The translations under genes and the position numbers were made by a program. Positions 1 through 8,816 of a stretch of 64,000 nucleotides of DNA are shown one piece after another. This DNA is from Candidatus Epulonipiscium sp. (GTDB lineage: Bacteria; Bacillota; Clostridia; Lachnospirales; Defluviitaleaceae): contig JAAYQR010000011.1 of the NCBI GenBank assembly GCA_012519205.1, positions 79,023-143,022 of the forward strand, written 5' to 3'. The number at the start of each line of letters is the position of its first letter. Within the stretch, counting starts at the first letter, position 1. The notes beneath the pieces are model-generated. The model was given only the letters and a program-made list of their open reading frames with translations, ran no database searches and was not told where the DNA came from.

Positions 1-502
1 AGCTTCCGGGCCTTAAGGAACTATTATTGATTTCAAGAAGAGTATTGTACTCCTTTGAAGCTTCTACTACTGCTTTTATATCAATGGGATACCGTGGATC
101 CCCTGGATGTCCTATGATATCGATATTAGGATTTTCCATAACTTTAAGTAAAGCATTAGTGTTCTCACGGATATTCCCAGGATTAATACAAGGTGGATGA
201 AAACTTGCTATAACAATATCAAGGTATCTTAGTGTGTCTTCATCTAAATCTACGCTACCTTCATAATCAATAATATTTACCTCTGCTCCCTTTAAAATCT
301 CCACCCCATATATCTTCTTGGGAAGGACTGCCATATTGTGAAAATGAAATAAATGGGCACCTCCAGGCATTTTATCTGAATGATCTGTAATAGCTATAAG
401 TTCGAAGTTCTTTTCCGCTGCTTCTTTAGCCATTTCCTGTACCGTACTATAAGCATGACCACTGGCTACTGTATGACAATGGGTATCTAAAACAAATTTC
501 AT
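1..502 (-). CDS. PHP-domain phosphoesterase (YcdX-like), 3' part cut by window edge
   Basis: This minus-strand reading frame is open from the ATG at 502 to base 1 and continues outside the window. The start has a good ribosome site (AAGGAGA, nine bases upstream). The product opens with MKFVLDTHCHTVASGHAYST, the HxH metal motif of PHP-fold hydrolases, then ITDHSD (second metal motif), FHFHN, an ASFHPP segment and IIGHPGDP. This His/Asp series fits the YcdX-like trinuclear-metal phosphatase branch rather than the PHP domain of DNA polymerases, because it starts at the extreme N-terminus with nothing before it. Substrate cannot be told. About 167 residues are visible, out of roughly 240 usual for the family. 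Confidence 0.8.
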   Translation of the reverse strand, partial: MKFVLDTHCHTVASGHAYSTVQEMAKEAAEKNFELIAITDHSDKMPGGAHLFHFHNMAVLPKKIYGVEILKGAEVNIIDYEGSVDLDEDTLRYLDIVIASFHPPCINPGNIRENTNALLKVMENPNIDIIGHPGDPRYPIDIKAVVEASKEYNTLLEINNSSLRPGS

Positions 503-555
503 TAAGTCCATCTCCTTGTAATCTTATAGGGTCTTATATTTAAAATATTATTTTT

Positions 556-583
556 ATTGTATCATATTCATTTTTTATTGCAA
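556..583 (-). promoter_or_regulatory. Sigma-A-type promoter of the PHP gene
   Basis: On the minus strand TTGCAA (578-583) and TACAAT (556-561) are separated by 16 bases, about 50 bases before the PHP start codon. The rest of 503-703 shows no gene. Confidence 0.55.
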
Positions 584-703
584 ATCATTCATGTGTAATA
601 CCTATGTCACTATTTAATCCGCTTTTAAGTCTTTAAATTTTGTTCCCCATGTTTCTTGTATTTCTTTATATTATAAGCTCAATCAAAATTCTTCCCTAAT
701 ATT

Positions 704-1591
704 TTATATAACAACTTTATTTCGACCCTTACTTTTCGCTTGGTATAATTTATCATCTACGCATTTAAGAACATCAGTTGCTGTTAAATCGTTATTTTTA
801 ATTGTACATAATCCAAAGGATGCCGTTATGCTTACCTTCTTATTATCAATAATTATTTTTGACTTCTCAATAGTTTTTCTTATTCTTTCTAAAACCCTAT
901 ACGCTTTTTTATTATTAGTATTTGGTAAACAAATTAAAAATTCTTCTCCTCCATATCTGCCTACCCAATCTCCCTCATATCTAATAGATTGTAATAGCAT
1001 CCTTGCCACTTTTTTAATAACAATATCCCCTGCACCGTGACCATAGGTATCATTTACCTTTTTAAAATAATCTATATCCATTATAGCAATAGATAGAGGT
1101 ATTCTACTTGAACATCTTTCAATTTCCCTAGGTAACATCTCATCAATATATCTCCTGTTATAAATGTTGGTTAGGGGGTCCTTCATTATGAGGGCATTTA
1201 TATCTTGTATCATGTTACGAAGTTCATGCTCACGGCTTTGCCCCATATTAAATGTTTCAAGGACTATGCCTTCGGTAATATCTTTTATTAATTCTAGGGC
1301 TATTATTTCATTATCACTTTCTATAGGTACAATGAATATTAAAAAAACCCTTTCTCCATTATGCTGTATCTTAACTAAGTTTTCTTGACTTTCCAGTGCC
1401 CTCTTAAGTATGCAATCCTTGCACTCCCTGTTATCTAGGCAATAGGGATAACAGTTAACATTATCTGGCACCTTCATTTCCTTGTATTTAATAACCTTCT
1501 TTTTAGTTGGATTAATAATTCGTACAATATCAAAGATTCTTTTATAAACTTCTATTTGTTGCAGAATATCGTATTCTATTAATTCTTTCAT
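704..1591 (-). CDS. Diguanylate cyclase with N-terminal cysteine-rich sensor region
   Basis: The C-terminal half is a GGDEF domain that makes cyclic di-GMP from GTP; the active loop is intact as GRYGGEEF. The inhibitory I-site (RxxD five residues before GGEEF) is not conserved: the position reads YEGD, so product inhibition may be weak. The N-terminal ~130 residues form a PAS-like sensor with four closely spaced cysteines (CYPYC and CKDC), as seen in other clostridial GGDEF proteins; it may bind metal or a redox cofactor, which is inference. The start chosen is the ATG at 1591, which follows AAGGGGG; a longer in-frame start at 1624 lacks such a site. No transmembrane segment is evident, so it is probably cytosolic. 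It stands alone between the PHP gene and purH. Confidence 0.87.
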   Translation of the reverse strand: MKELIEYDILQQIEVYKRIFDIVRIINPTKKKVIKYKEMKVPDNVNCYPYCLDNRECKDCILKRALESQENLVKIQHNGERVFLIFIVPIESDNEIIALELIKDITEGIVLETFNMGQSREHELRNMIQDINALIMKDPLTNIYNRRYIDEMLPREIERCSSRIPLSIAIMDIDYFKKVNDTYGHGAGDIVIKKVARMLLQSIRYEGDWVGRYGGEEFLICLPNTNNKKAYRVLERIRKTIEKSKIIIDNKKVSITASFGLCTIKNNDLTATDVLKCVDDKLYQAKSKGRNKVVI

Positions 1592-1844
1592 ATAAGTAAG
1601 TTCCCCCTTTAAAATGGTCTTCACTTTATAACTATATCAGAATAAGTCTTTTGTAGTATTTAGTTTTTATTCATAATTATTATTAGAGCTATATTAATTC
1701 ATTTATTTATAAAAAACAACTTAATTCTTATTCTAATTGTGTTTTTCTACTAGTAATTAATTCCATCAAAAATAAAAGTACTGTTTCTAGTACTTAATAT
1801 TATATTGGCATATCTAAAAAGATTTATTCAGTATAGATTTGTAA

Positions 1845-1897
1845 AAAATGAAAAACCGCCAAATTCAGTGCTTTATAACATTGAATTTGACGGTTTA
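1845..1897 (-). terminator. Rho-independent terminator of purH
   Basis: On the minus strand a 15-bp stem (AAACCGTCAAATTCA pairing with TGAATTTGGCGGTTT, one G-U pair) is followed by TTTTTCATTTTTT, just after the purH stop. Bases 1592-1844 hold no gene that I can see. Confidence 0.85.
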
Positions 1898-1901
1898 TAT
1901 A

Positions 1902-3458
1902 CTAATGTCTAAAATGTCTCATTCCTGTGAATACCATGGCTATTCCATATTTATCACAGGCATCTATGGATTCTTGGTCCCTTAGGGAACCTCCCGGCTG
2001 GATTATTGCTGTTATTCCTATTTTTGCTGCTTCTTCAACACAATCTGGAAATGGAAAGAAAGCATCAGAGGCAAGACTTGCCCCTTTTAATTTATCTGCT
2101 CCTAATTGCTCTATGCAATGGTCTATTGCCTGCTTACAAGCCCAGATTCTATTGACCTGTCCAGGTCCTACCCCTAGGGACTGTTTATCTTTAGCTATGG
2201 CTATACCATTGGATTTTGCATATTTTACTATTTTCCAAGCAAAAAGTAAGTCTTCCATCTCTTTTTCTGTCGGTTTTTTCTTGGTTACTATCTTTGGCTC
2301 TTCTTCTGGAAGAAGTACATTATCTATATCTTGTATTAATAATCCACCTGCTACTTTCTTTAAATCATAGGAGCCTTTTGGCTGTTTAACTGTAATATCA
2401 TCAAGTCTTAGGATTCTAAGATTTTTCTTTTTAGTCAATACTTCTAAAGCTTCACTACTATATTTTGGGGCAACAATAATCTCTATAAAAATCTTATTCA
2501 TTTCTATAGCTGTTTTTTCATCGATTTCACGATTTGCCACTACTATGCCCCCAAATATAGAAACTGGGTCCGAAGTATAGGCTGTCATATATGCATCATA
2601 AATATTATTACCACTGCCTACACCACAGGGATTTGCATGTTTACACGCAACAACCGTAGGTTCTTCGAATTCTTTAAGAAGTTCTAGAGCCCCATTTGTA
2701 TCATTAATATTATTAAAAGAAAGTTCTTTACCGTGAAGCTGAGTAGCCGAACTTAAACACCCTGTGTTTTTTCCTATTTCTTTATAAAAAGCTGCCTTTT
2801 GGTGAGGATTTTCTCCATATCTCATATCCTGAACCTTTTCAAAGGTTAGGCTTAAAGTATCTGGGAAGCCTTCACCTTCCCTTTGTTTTCTGAGGTAGTT
2901 CGCAATAAGGGTATCATAGCTTGATGTATGTTCAAACACCTTAGAGGATAAATAGAACTTAGTATTTTTTGATACCTCACCTTTTTCTTTAAGTTCATCT
3001 AAAACCCTATCATAATCCTTAGGGTCTACTATAACCGCTACATCTTGATAATTCTTTGCAGCAGAACGAAGCATTGTAGGACCACCTATATCAATATTTT
3101 CAATGGCATCTTCTAAAGTTACACCATCTTTTAAAATAGTTTGTTTAAAGGGGTATAAATTCACAACTACCATATCTATAGGGGTTATATCTAATTCTTC
3201 TAATTGACTTACATGTTCTTTCTTGCTTCTCATAGCAAGAAGGCCTGCATGAATATTAGGATGAAGGGTCTTTACCCTACCATCTAGGCATTCTGGAAAC
3301 CCCGTTATTTCAGAAATACCGATAACCTTAATTCCTGCATCGGAAATAGCTTTAGCTGTTCCCCCGGTAGATACAATTTCAAAACCTAGCTCACTAATTT
3401 TTTTTGCAAATTCTATAACTCCTGTTTTGTCTGAAACACTAATTAATGCTCTTTTCAT
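1902..3458 (-). CDS. purH: Bifunctional AICAR transformylase / IMP cyclohydrolase
   Basis: PurH catalyses the last two steps of IMP synthesis: formyl transfer from 10-formyl-tetrahydrofolate to AICAR (ZMP), then ring closure. At 518 residues it has the normal full length. Residues 1-~195 form the MGS-fold cyclohydrolase ([23 protein letters not shown]) and the rest the transformylase, with the catalytic KHANPCG at 273-279. The start has AAGGAGGA eight bases upstream. It lies 20 bases after pflB and should be cotranscribed with it under the ZTP riboswitch at 5732-5845. ZMP, the precursor of ZTP, is the PurH substrate, so the switch senses accumulation of exactly this intermediate. Confidence 0.97.
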   Translation of the reverse strand: MKRALISVSDKTGVIEFAKKISELGFEIVSTGGTAKAISDAGIKVIGISEITGFPECLDGRVKTLHPNIHAGLLAMRSKKEHVSQLEELDITPIDMVVVNLYPFKQTILKDGVTLEDAIENIDIGGPTMLRSAAKNYQDVAVIVDPKDYDRVLDELKEKGEVSKNTKFYLSSKVFEHTSSYDTLIANYLRKQREGEGFPDTLSLTFEKVQDMRYGENPHQKAAFYKEIGKNTGCLSSATQLHGKELSFNNINDTNGALELLKEFEEPTVVACKHANPCGVGSGNNIYDAYMTAYTSDPVSIFGGIVVANREIDEKTAIEMNKIFIEIIVAPKYSSEALEVLTKKKNLRILRLDDITVKQPKGSYDLKKVAGGLLIQDIDNVLLPEEEPKIVTKKKPTEKEMEDLLFAWKIVKYAKSNGIAIAKDKQSLGVGPGQVNRIWACKQAIDHCIEQLGADKLKGASLASDAFFPFPDCVEEAAKIGITAIIQPGGSLRDQESIDACDKYGIAMVFTGMRHFRH

Positions 3459-3478
3459 ACTATATATCCTCCTTAATT

Positions 3479-5710
3479 TTATAATTTACCATGGAAACTC
3501 CTACTAATTACTTCTTGCTGCTGCTCTTTGCTTAATTTGTGGAAATTAACCGCATAACCGGATACCCTAATTGTTAGATTGGGATGCTTTTCCGGGTGCT
3601 CCATAGCTTCTATCAATTTTTCCCTATTGATTACATTGACATTAAGATGATGAGCATTTTGAATAAAATAGCCCTCTAGAATACCTACTAAATTGTTGAT
3701 TTGTTCGTCTTTTGCCTTCCCTAAAGTAGTTGGTTCTATACTAAGGGTACAGGATATACCATCCTTACAGGCCTCATAAGGAAGTTTTGCTACAGAGTTA
3801 AGGGAGGCTAGTGCTCCTTTTTTATCCCTATTATGCATAGGATTAGCCCCTGGAGCAAAGGGTTCCCCCATTTTTCTTCCATCGGGGGTATTTCCCGTTT
3901 TCTTTCCATATACCACATTAGAAGTTATTGTTAATATAGATAGGGTATGCTTTGCTCCTCTATAGGATGGAACCTTAGAAAGTTCATTATTAAATTCGAC
4001 AACCAAATCCCTAGCAATATTGTCTACCCTTTCATCATCGTTACCATATTTAGGAAAATCCCCTTCCATCGTAAAATCGATTATCATTCCTTTTTCATCT
4101 CGAATAGGATGGACTTTGGCATGTTTTATAGCACTTAAAGAATCTGCTACTACCGATAGACCGGCTACTCCAAAAGCCATAAATCTTCCTACCTCGGTAT
4201 CATGAAGTGCCATCTGCAACTTTTCATAAGCGTATTTATCATGCATATAATGAATGACATTCATAGTATTAACATAAAGGTTGCAAAGCCAGTGGCTATA
4301 ATATGAAAATCTTTTCACTACTTCTTCATACTCTAATGTATCTCCTAAGATAGGTTCCATATATGGGCCTACCTGCTCCTTACTTATTTCATCTTTTCCC
4401 CCATTAAGACTCATTAAAAGTACCTTAGGAAGATTGCATCTAGCCCCAAAAAACTGCATTTGTTTTCCTATTTTCATGGCAGATACACAGCAGGCAATCC
4501 CGTAGTCATCCCCATAGCTTGTTCGCATTATATCATCATTTTCATATTGTATGGAATCTGTTTCAACAGAAACTTTGGCACAATATTTTTTAAATTCTAA
4601 AGGCAGCCCGTTAGCCCAAAGCACAGTTAGATTAGGTTCCGGAGCAGGACCTAAGGTATATAAAGTATTAAGGAATCTATAAGAGGATTTGGTTACTAAT
4701 GTCCTTCCGTCTTCTCCCATACCCCCAAGGGATTCTGTAATCCAAAGAGGATCACCTGCAAATAATTCGTTATACTCTGGGGTTCTAAGTACTCTTGCCA
4801 TCCTAAGTTTTAAAATAAAATCATCTATTATTTCTTGTATTTCTATTTCTGTAAAAGTACCTTCTTTTAAATCCCTTTCGAAATATATGTCTAGGAATGT
4901 ACTTACCCGCCCTAGAGACATAGCGGCTCCATTTTGTTCCTTTATGGCCCCCAGATATCCAAAATATAGCCATTGCACTGCTTCTTTTGAGTTATGGGCG
5001 GGTTTTGATATATCCACCTCATAAAGTAGTGCCATCTTCTTTAATTTGTCTAAAAAATCAATTTGACGATATATCTCTTCGGAAAGTCTAATATTCTCAT
5101 CAGTCATCGCCTTTTTGGCAATATTTTTCTTGTCCTTTTTCTTTTCCTCTATTAAAAAATCTACGCCATACAGGGGAATTCTCCTATAATCCCCTATAAT
5201 TCTTCCCCTACCATAGGCATCGGGAAGACCTGTTATAATTCCATGCCTTCTTACTTTACGCATTTCATCACTATAAACCCTAAATACTCCATCATTATGA
5301 GTAGTTCTATAAGCAAAATGTTCCTCTATATTCCTATCTAATTTATACCCATAAGCTTCACAGGCCTGTCTCGTCATACGGATACCCCCAAAGGGATTTA
5401 CCCCTCTTCTTAAAGGTCTGTTAGTTTGAAATCCTACTATTATTTCTTTTTCTTTTTCAAGATATCCTGGAGCATATGTAAGTAGGGACGATACTGTAGA
5501 AGTATCGATATCTAACACTCCACCCCACTCAGATTCCAATCTACATAAATCGTTATATTTTTTTAAAAGCTCCCTTGTTCTATCTGTAGCCCCCTCTAGA
5601 AAACCATCATTACCTTCATAGGGTGTATAATTTTTTTGTATGAAATCCCGCACATTGATTTCTTTTTCCCATACTCCTTTTCTAAAACTTCTCCATTGAT
5701 TTACTTCCAT
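3479..5710 (-). CDS. pflB: Formate C-acetyltransferase (pyruvate formate-lyase)
   Basis: This oxygen-sensitive glycyl-radical enzyme converts pyruvate and CoA to acetyl-CoA and formate. The 743-residue protein has the catalytic Cys-Cys pair (GIACCVSAM, near residue 410) and the C-terminal radical loop RVSGYA with the radical glycine at about 718. The ribosome site is AAAAGGAGG. No activating enzyme (pflA) lies in the window, so it must be elsewhere or shared. Its position after a ZTP riboswitch and immediately before purH indicates a role in supplying formate for 10-formyl-tetrahydrofolate and purine synthesis, rather than only fermentation; this role is inference from context and from the known pfl RNA motif. 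Confidence 0.96.
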   Translation of the reverse strand: MEVNQWRSFRKGVWEKEINVRDFIQKNYTPYEGNDGFLEGATDRTRELLKKYNDLCRLESEWGGVLDIDTSTVSSLLTYAPGYLEKEKEIIVGFQTNRPLRRGVNPFGGIRMTRQACEAYGYKLDRNIEEHFAYRTTHNDGVFRVYSDEMRKVRRHGIITGLPDAYGRGRIIGDYRRIPLYGVDFLIEEKKKDKKNIAKKAMTDENIRLSEEIYRQIDFLDKLKKMALLYEVDISKPAHNSKEAVQWLYFGYLGAIKEQNGAAMSLGRVSTFLDIYFERDLKEGTFTEIEIQEIIDDFILKLRMARVLRTPEYNELFAGDPLWITESLGGMGEDGRTLVTKSSYRFLNTLYTLGPAPEPNLTVLWANGLPLEFKKYCAKVSVETDSIQYENDDIMRTSYGDDYGIACCVSAMKIGKQMQFFGARCNLPKVLLMSLNGGKDEISKEQVGPYMEPILGDTLEYEEVVKRFSYYSHWLCNLYVNTMNVIHYMHDKYAYEKLQMALHDTEVGRFMAFGVAGLSVVADSLSAIKHAKVHPIRDEKGMIIDFTMEGDFPKYGNDDERVDNIARDLVVEFNNELSKVPSYRGAKHTLSILTITSNVVYGKKTGNTPDGRKMGEPFAPGANPMHNRDKKGALASLNSVAKLPYEACKDGISCTLSIEPTTLGKAKDEQINNLVGILEGYFIQNAHHLNVNVINREKLIEAMEHPEKHPNLTIRVSGYAVNFHKLSKEQQQEVISRSFHGKL

Positions 5711-5731
5711 CTTTTCGCCTCCTTTTAATAT

Positions 5732-5845
5732 AAAAAAACCGCCTGAACAAACAGGCTTAATATAGTCTGTTTGCCCAGGCGGTCGGCGAGTTTTCCCTGT
5801 ATTTCCCGTGGGTTATCCCACTATCCGCCAGTCATACAAGGATTA
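5732..5845 (-). promoter_or_regulatory. ZTP/ZMP riboswitch (pfl RNA motif) with terminator
   Basis: The minus strand carries the hallmarks of the pfl motif: GACTGGCGG, then a hairpin GTGGGATAACCCAC followed by GGGA, and after a short linker the pseudoknot-forming GCCGACCGCCTGGGCA. The last element also forms the 5' arm of a long terminator stem (5767-5782 pairing with 5739-5755) ending in seven Ts, which gives an on-switch: ligand-bound aptamer prevents the terminator. It occupies the whole gap between the purine permease and pflB. The class senses ZTP/ZMP, a signal of 10-formyl-tetrahydrofolate shortage. No separate strong promoter is obvious in the gap, so read-through from the permease is possible. 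Confidence 0.92.
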
Positions 5846-5855
5846 TTCGTTTTGC

Positions 5856-7220
5856 TTAGAAAATATATTTTAAAATAAACAAAGCTGCTATAATGTACAT
5901 TACCATATGAACATTTTTACCCTTACCAGTGATAAGTTTAAGAAGTACATAAGATATTACTCCAAAAACTAAACCTTCAGAAATACTATAAGCTAAAGGC
6001 ATCATGATGATTGTTAAAAATGCTGGAAGTCCCTCTGTGTAATCTGTAAAATTAATTTTAGTTACAGATTCCATCATAAACAGCCCTACAATAATCAGTA
6101 CCGGTGCTGTTGCAAAGGAAGGAATGACCATTATAATTGGTGTAAAGATTAAAGCAACTGCAAATAATACCGCGGTGGTTAGGGAAGTTAATCCGGTCCT
6201 ACCGCCATCAGCAACCCCAGAAGCACTTTCTACATAAGTTGTAACAGTGGAAGTACCAAGGATAGCTCCTCCTACTGTACCAATAGCATCTGCAAGAAGG
6301 GCTTCTTTTACTTTCGGCAGCTTTCCATCTTTGTCCAAAAATCCTGCTTTACTAGATACCCCTATTAAAGTTCCAATGGTATCAAATATATCTACAAACA
6401 GAAAAGAAAAAATAACAACTATAAAATCCAATGTAATCACTTTAGAAAAAGAAAACTTAGCAAAGGTCGGTGCTACACTTGGCGGTGCAGATATAATTCC
6501 TTCAGGAATCAAACTAAACATACCAATTTCAGGGTTTACAACATACAATCCTGTAAGTTGGCAAACCAATCCAAGAACATAAGTGCCAAGTATTCCCCAA
6601 AGCAGAGCCCCTTTTACTTTTTTGATTACTAATGTGGCAGTTAAAATAAGCCCAACTAAAGCCAATACCACAGTAATGCTTTTAACATTTCCCAAGGTAA
6701 CAAGAGTTGCCTGTTCTGATACGATAATACCTGCATTTTGAAAACCTATAAAGGTAATAAATAATCCTATCCCAACACTTACTGCATATTTCATATTTTG
6801 AGGAATAGCATCAAAAATGGCTTCACGAACATTAACAAGGCTCAAAAGAATGAATACAATCCCTTCGATAAGTATTGCTGTTAGTGCCATTTCCCAACCA
6901 TAAACCGAGGCAACACTAAAGGCAAAGAAAGCATTAAGTCCCATCCCCGGTGCCAGGGCAAACGGATAGTTTGCAAGTAACGCCATCATAAGGGTACCTA
7001 GGGCTGCTCCTAGGGCTGTTGCTGTTAAAACAGCTCCCTTTTCCATTCCTGTTGTGCTTAAAATATCAGGGTTAACCACTAAGATATATGCCATGGTCAT
7101 AAATGTTGTAATCCCAGCAAGAACTTCCGTTTTTACATCTGTGTTGTGCTGACTTAACTTGAATACCTTTTCTAATAAACCATTGCTTTGAGGCCCCTTT
7201 TTTGCTTTTGATTGTGCCAT
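5856..7220 (-). CDS. NCS2-family purine permease (PbuG/AzgA type)
   Basis: A 454-residue membrane protein with about 12-14 hydrophobic segments, of the AzgA/PbuG branch that imports hypoxanthine, guanine or adenine with protons. Typical segments are TFMTMAYILVVNPDIL near residue 40, ALAPGMGLNAFFAF near 90, and the family stretch TYVESASGVADGGRTGL near 330. The ribosome site is AAGGGAGG. It has its own strong promoter (7357-7386) and an unusual folded leader (7261-7350). It precedes the ZTP riboswitch and pflB-purH in the same direction, forming a purine salvage plus synthesis neighbourhood. Exact base preference cannot be read from sequence. Confidence 0.92.
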   Translation of the reverse strand: MAQSKAKKGPQSNGLLEKVFKLSQHNTDVKTEVLAGITTFMTMAYILVVNPDILSTTGMEKGAVLTATALGAALGTLMMALLANYPFALAPGMGLNAFFAFSVASVYGWEMALTAILIEGIVFILLSLVNVREAIFDAIPQNMKYAVSVGIGLFITFIGFQNAGIIVSEQATLVTLGNVKSITVVLALVGLILTATLVIKKVKGALLWGILGTYVLGLVCQLTGLYVVNPEIGMFSLIPEGIISAPPSVAPTFAKFSFSKVITLDFIVVIFSFLFVDIFDTIGTLIGVSSKAGFLDKDGKLPKVKEALLADAIGTVGGAILGTSTVTTYVESASGVADGGRTGLTSLTTAVLFAVALIFTPIIMVIPSFATAPVLIIVGLFMMESVTKINFTDYTEGLPAFLTIIMMPLAYSISEGLVFGVISYVLLKLITGKGKNVHMVMYIIAALFILKYIF

Positions 7221-7260
7221 TTTAAATATCCTCCCTTAAACAATTTAAATTGAAAAAGCA

Positions 7261-7348
7261 AATAGTCAAACTCCATAAACTAAAAAATTCACAGGTTGTC
7301 TTGGACTTTTCTCTAGACTTCCATATGTGAATATAGTTTATATTTATT
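7261..7348 (-). other. Folded 5' leader of the purine permease, class unassigned
   Basis: Between promoter and gene, nested complementary segments are present on the minus strand: ATAAACTA with TAGTTTAT (outer), TTCACA with TGTGAA (inner) and GTCT with AGAC inside that. This suggests a multi-stem leader that could be regulatory. I compared it by eye with the purine riboswitch core and did not find that consensus, so I leave the class open. Confidence 0.4.
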
Positions 7349-7356
7349 ACAAAATT

Positions 7357-7386
7357 ATTGTATCAAATTTAAGCATTTCTTGTCAA
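7357..7386 (-). promoter_or_regulatory. Sigma-A promoter of the purine permease
   Basis: Minus-strand TTGACA (7381-7386) and TACAAT (7357-7362), spacer 18 bases. Transcription would start near 7350, leaving a leader of about 130 bases before the start codon at 7220. Confidence 0.7.
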
Positions 7387-7418
7387 TGGTTTCTCGAACT
7401 TTTTACTGAATGCCTTTA

Positions 7419-8105
7419 TTAATGTTCGGCATTAATGATAGCACCCTGAGATTTACCTTTTGCAATATCTACAGATGCGGAGGCACCTATTCGGTTTGCC
7501 CCTGCCCTTATTAGGGCTTCGGCATCTTCTTTAGTCTTTATTCCTCCTGAGGCCTTAACCCCCATGGTATCCCCTACGGTCTTTCTCATTAATACTATAT
7601 CATCTCTTATAGCGCCTCCCCCTAAAAAACCCGTGGAAGTTTTTACAAAATCCGCTCCTGCTTCTTTGGCTAATAGACAAGCCTTTTGCTTTTCCCCATC
7701 GGTTAAAAGAGAGGTTTCTATAATAACTTTTACTATGGCTCTATCCTTAACAGCATGAACTACAGCCTTAATATCATCTCTTACAAAGTCATATTTCTTA
7801 TCCTTTAGGGCCCCTATATTTATTACCATATCTACATCTGTAGCCCCATTTTCTACAGCATCCTTAGCTTCCAATGCCTTCATACCAGTAATCATAGCCC
7901 CTAAGGGAAATCCTATTACTGTGGTTATGCCTATGTCACTATCTTGAAGTAAATGCTTTGCCATGGGAACGTAACAAGGATTTACACAAACTGTAGCAAA
8001 TCCATATTCAATAGCCTCCTTACATAATTTCTTAATGTCCTCTTCCCTAGTATCTGGCCTTAACATTGTATGGTCAATCATTGTAGCTAACTTTTCATTT
8101 ATCAT
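7419..8105 (-). CDS. deoC: Deoxyribose-phosphate aldolase
   Basis: DeoC cleaves 2-deoxyribose-5-phosphate to acetaldehyde and glyceraldehyde-3-phosphate in deoxynucleoside catabolism. The 228-residue protein is full length. It shows the class I aldolase Schiff-base lysine in [10 protein letters not shown] (near 157), the second active lysine in GVKASGGI, and the aspartate in DVDMVINIG. The ribosome site is TAGGAGG nine bases before ATG. No other deo genes adjoin it. Confidence 0.96.
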   Translation of the reverse strand: MINEKLATMIDHTMLRPDTREEDIKKLCKEAIEYGFATVCVNPCYVPMAKHLLQDSDIGITTVIGFPLGAMITGMKALEAKDAVENGATDVDMVINIGALKDKKYDFVRDDIKAVVHAVKDRAIVKVIIETSLLTDGEKQKACLLAKEAGADFVKTSTGFLGGGAIRDDIVLMRKTVGDTMGVKASGGIKTKEDAEALIRAGANRIGASASVDIAKGKSQGAIINAEH

Positions 8106-8135
8106 TACAATACCTCCTATAATTATGTAAAAAGT

Positions 8136-8309
8136 TTATATATATATGGTTTCAATAATTATAAATATATATTCACTCATGTATTCTGAATTTCTTATAA
8201 GTGTTAATAAGATTATATGCTTTGATATTCCAGTAGGATTTATCTCTTTGACTATATAATATATATCATAATCCTCCATATTACCAAAATCAACTATATC
8301 TTTTAACAT
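8136..8309 (-). CDS. Possible small hypothetical protein or gene remnant (57 aa)
   Basis: A minus-strand ATG frame of 57 codons lies directly before deoC. It starts MLKDIVDFGNMEDYDIYYIV and has a mixed charged/hydrophobic makeup compatible with a real protein, but only a weak ribosome site is visible. Immediately upstream in another frame is a short open tail ending in GKKIILIKGYFYGG and a stop, so this stretch may be debris of a longer gene. No function recognised. Confidence 0.25.
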   Translation of the reverse strand: MLKDIVDFGNMEDYDIYYIVKEINPTGISKHIILLTLIRNSEYMSEYIFIIIETIYI

Positions 8310-8444
8310 ACAATATTCTCTAAACTAACCTCCATAAAAATAGCCCTTTATTAGTATTATCTTCTTGCCGTCCTTAATATCAAATTCATAAATATATTAT
8401 TGATTTATGATGTTCTTTGAATATTAAAAAGCTTAAAATTCATA

Positions 8445-8473
8445 TTGACAACTAAATTTTTTTATGATATATT
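8445..8473 (+). promoter_or_regulatory. Strong sigma-A promoter for the opuA leader RNA
   Basis: TTGACA (8445-8450), 17-base spacer, TATATT (8468-8473). Transcription should start near 8480. Bases 8310-8444 show no plus-strand gene. Confidence 0.75.
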
Positions 8474-8479
8474 GCAAGC

Positions 8480-8776
8480 TACAATTAAATTGTGAAGTAC
8501 AAATCATGAGTAAGTATTTAGTGAGGTTGGGCATGTAAGTCTTAATATAATTCATCCATAGGACTTGTAGGTGTTAATTCAAGCTAAATCATAAAACCGA
8601 AATTGTTTTGGAAAAACTTTAATTAGGTAGAACTGGGGTTTATTCAGGATCAACTTATAAATAAGGTGGTCATGAATTAGACTATGCAAATGGTTTAATG
8701 TGAGCCATAAAGGCGAAACTTAAGCACTCTAACTCTACGTATTAGCGATAATACTAGAGTTAGGGTGCTTTTTGTT
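8480..8776 (+). ncRNA. Structured leader or stand-alone RNA upstream of opuA, class unassigned
   Basis: About 300 bases between a near-consensus promoter and a strong terminator contain no convincing reading frame but many possible helices. Examples are AAGTC with GACTT (about 8538-8576), and a long hairpin in which TTCAGGATCAACTTAT can pair with ATAAGGTGGTCATGAA (about 8652-8692). GC-rich conserved-looking patches such as GTGAGGTTGGGCATG occur. It may be a riboswitch or other leader of the betaine transporter, or an independent RNA. I could not match it by eye to T-box, cobalamin, glycine, lysine, ydaO or SAM consensus. The raiA-type clostridial RNA is one candidate I cannot confirm or exclude. 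Confidence 0.55.
8724..8776 (+). terminator. Strong terminator between the leader RNA and opuAC
   Basis: GCACTCTAACTCTA pairs with TAGAGTTAGGGTGC across an 18-base loop and is followed by TTTTTGTTTT. It sits only 40 bases before the opuAC start, so genes beyond it need read-through or regulated antitermination. Confidence 0.88.
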
Positions 8777-8816
8777 TTAATCCAGTAAAAAAAGAAAATC
8801 AGGAGGAAAAAGGGGT

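Noticed and set aside
7261..7350. Classical purine riboswitch upstream of the purine permease
   Set aside because: The expected core loops and three-way junction sequence are not present; kept only as an unassigned leader.
8480..8776. c-di-AMP, T-box, cobalamin or glycine riboswitch upstream of opuA
   Set aside because: None of their invariant blocks could be found; class left open.
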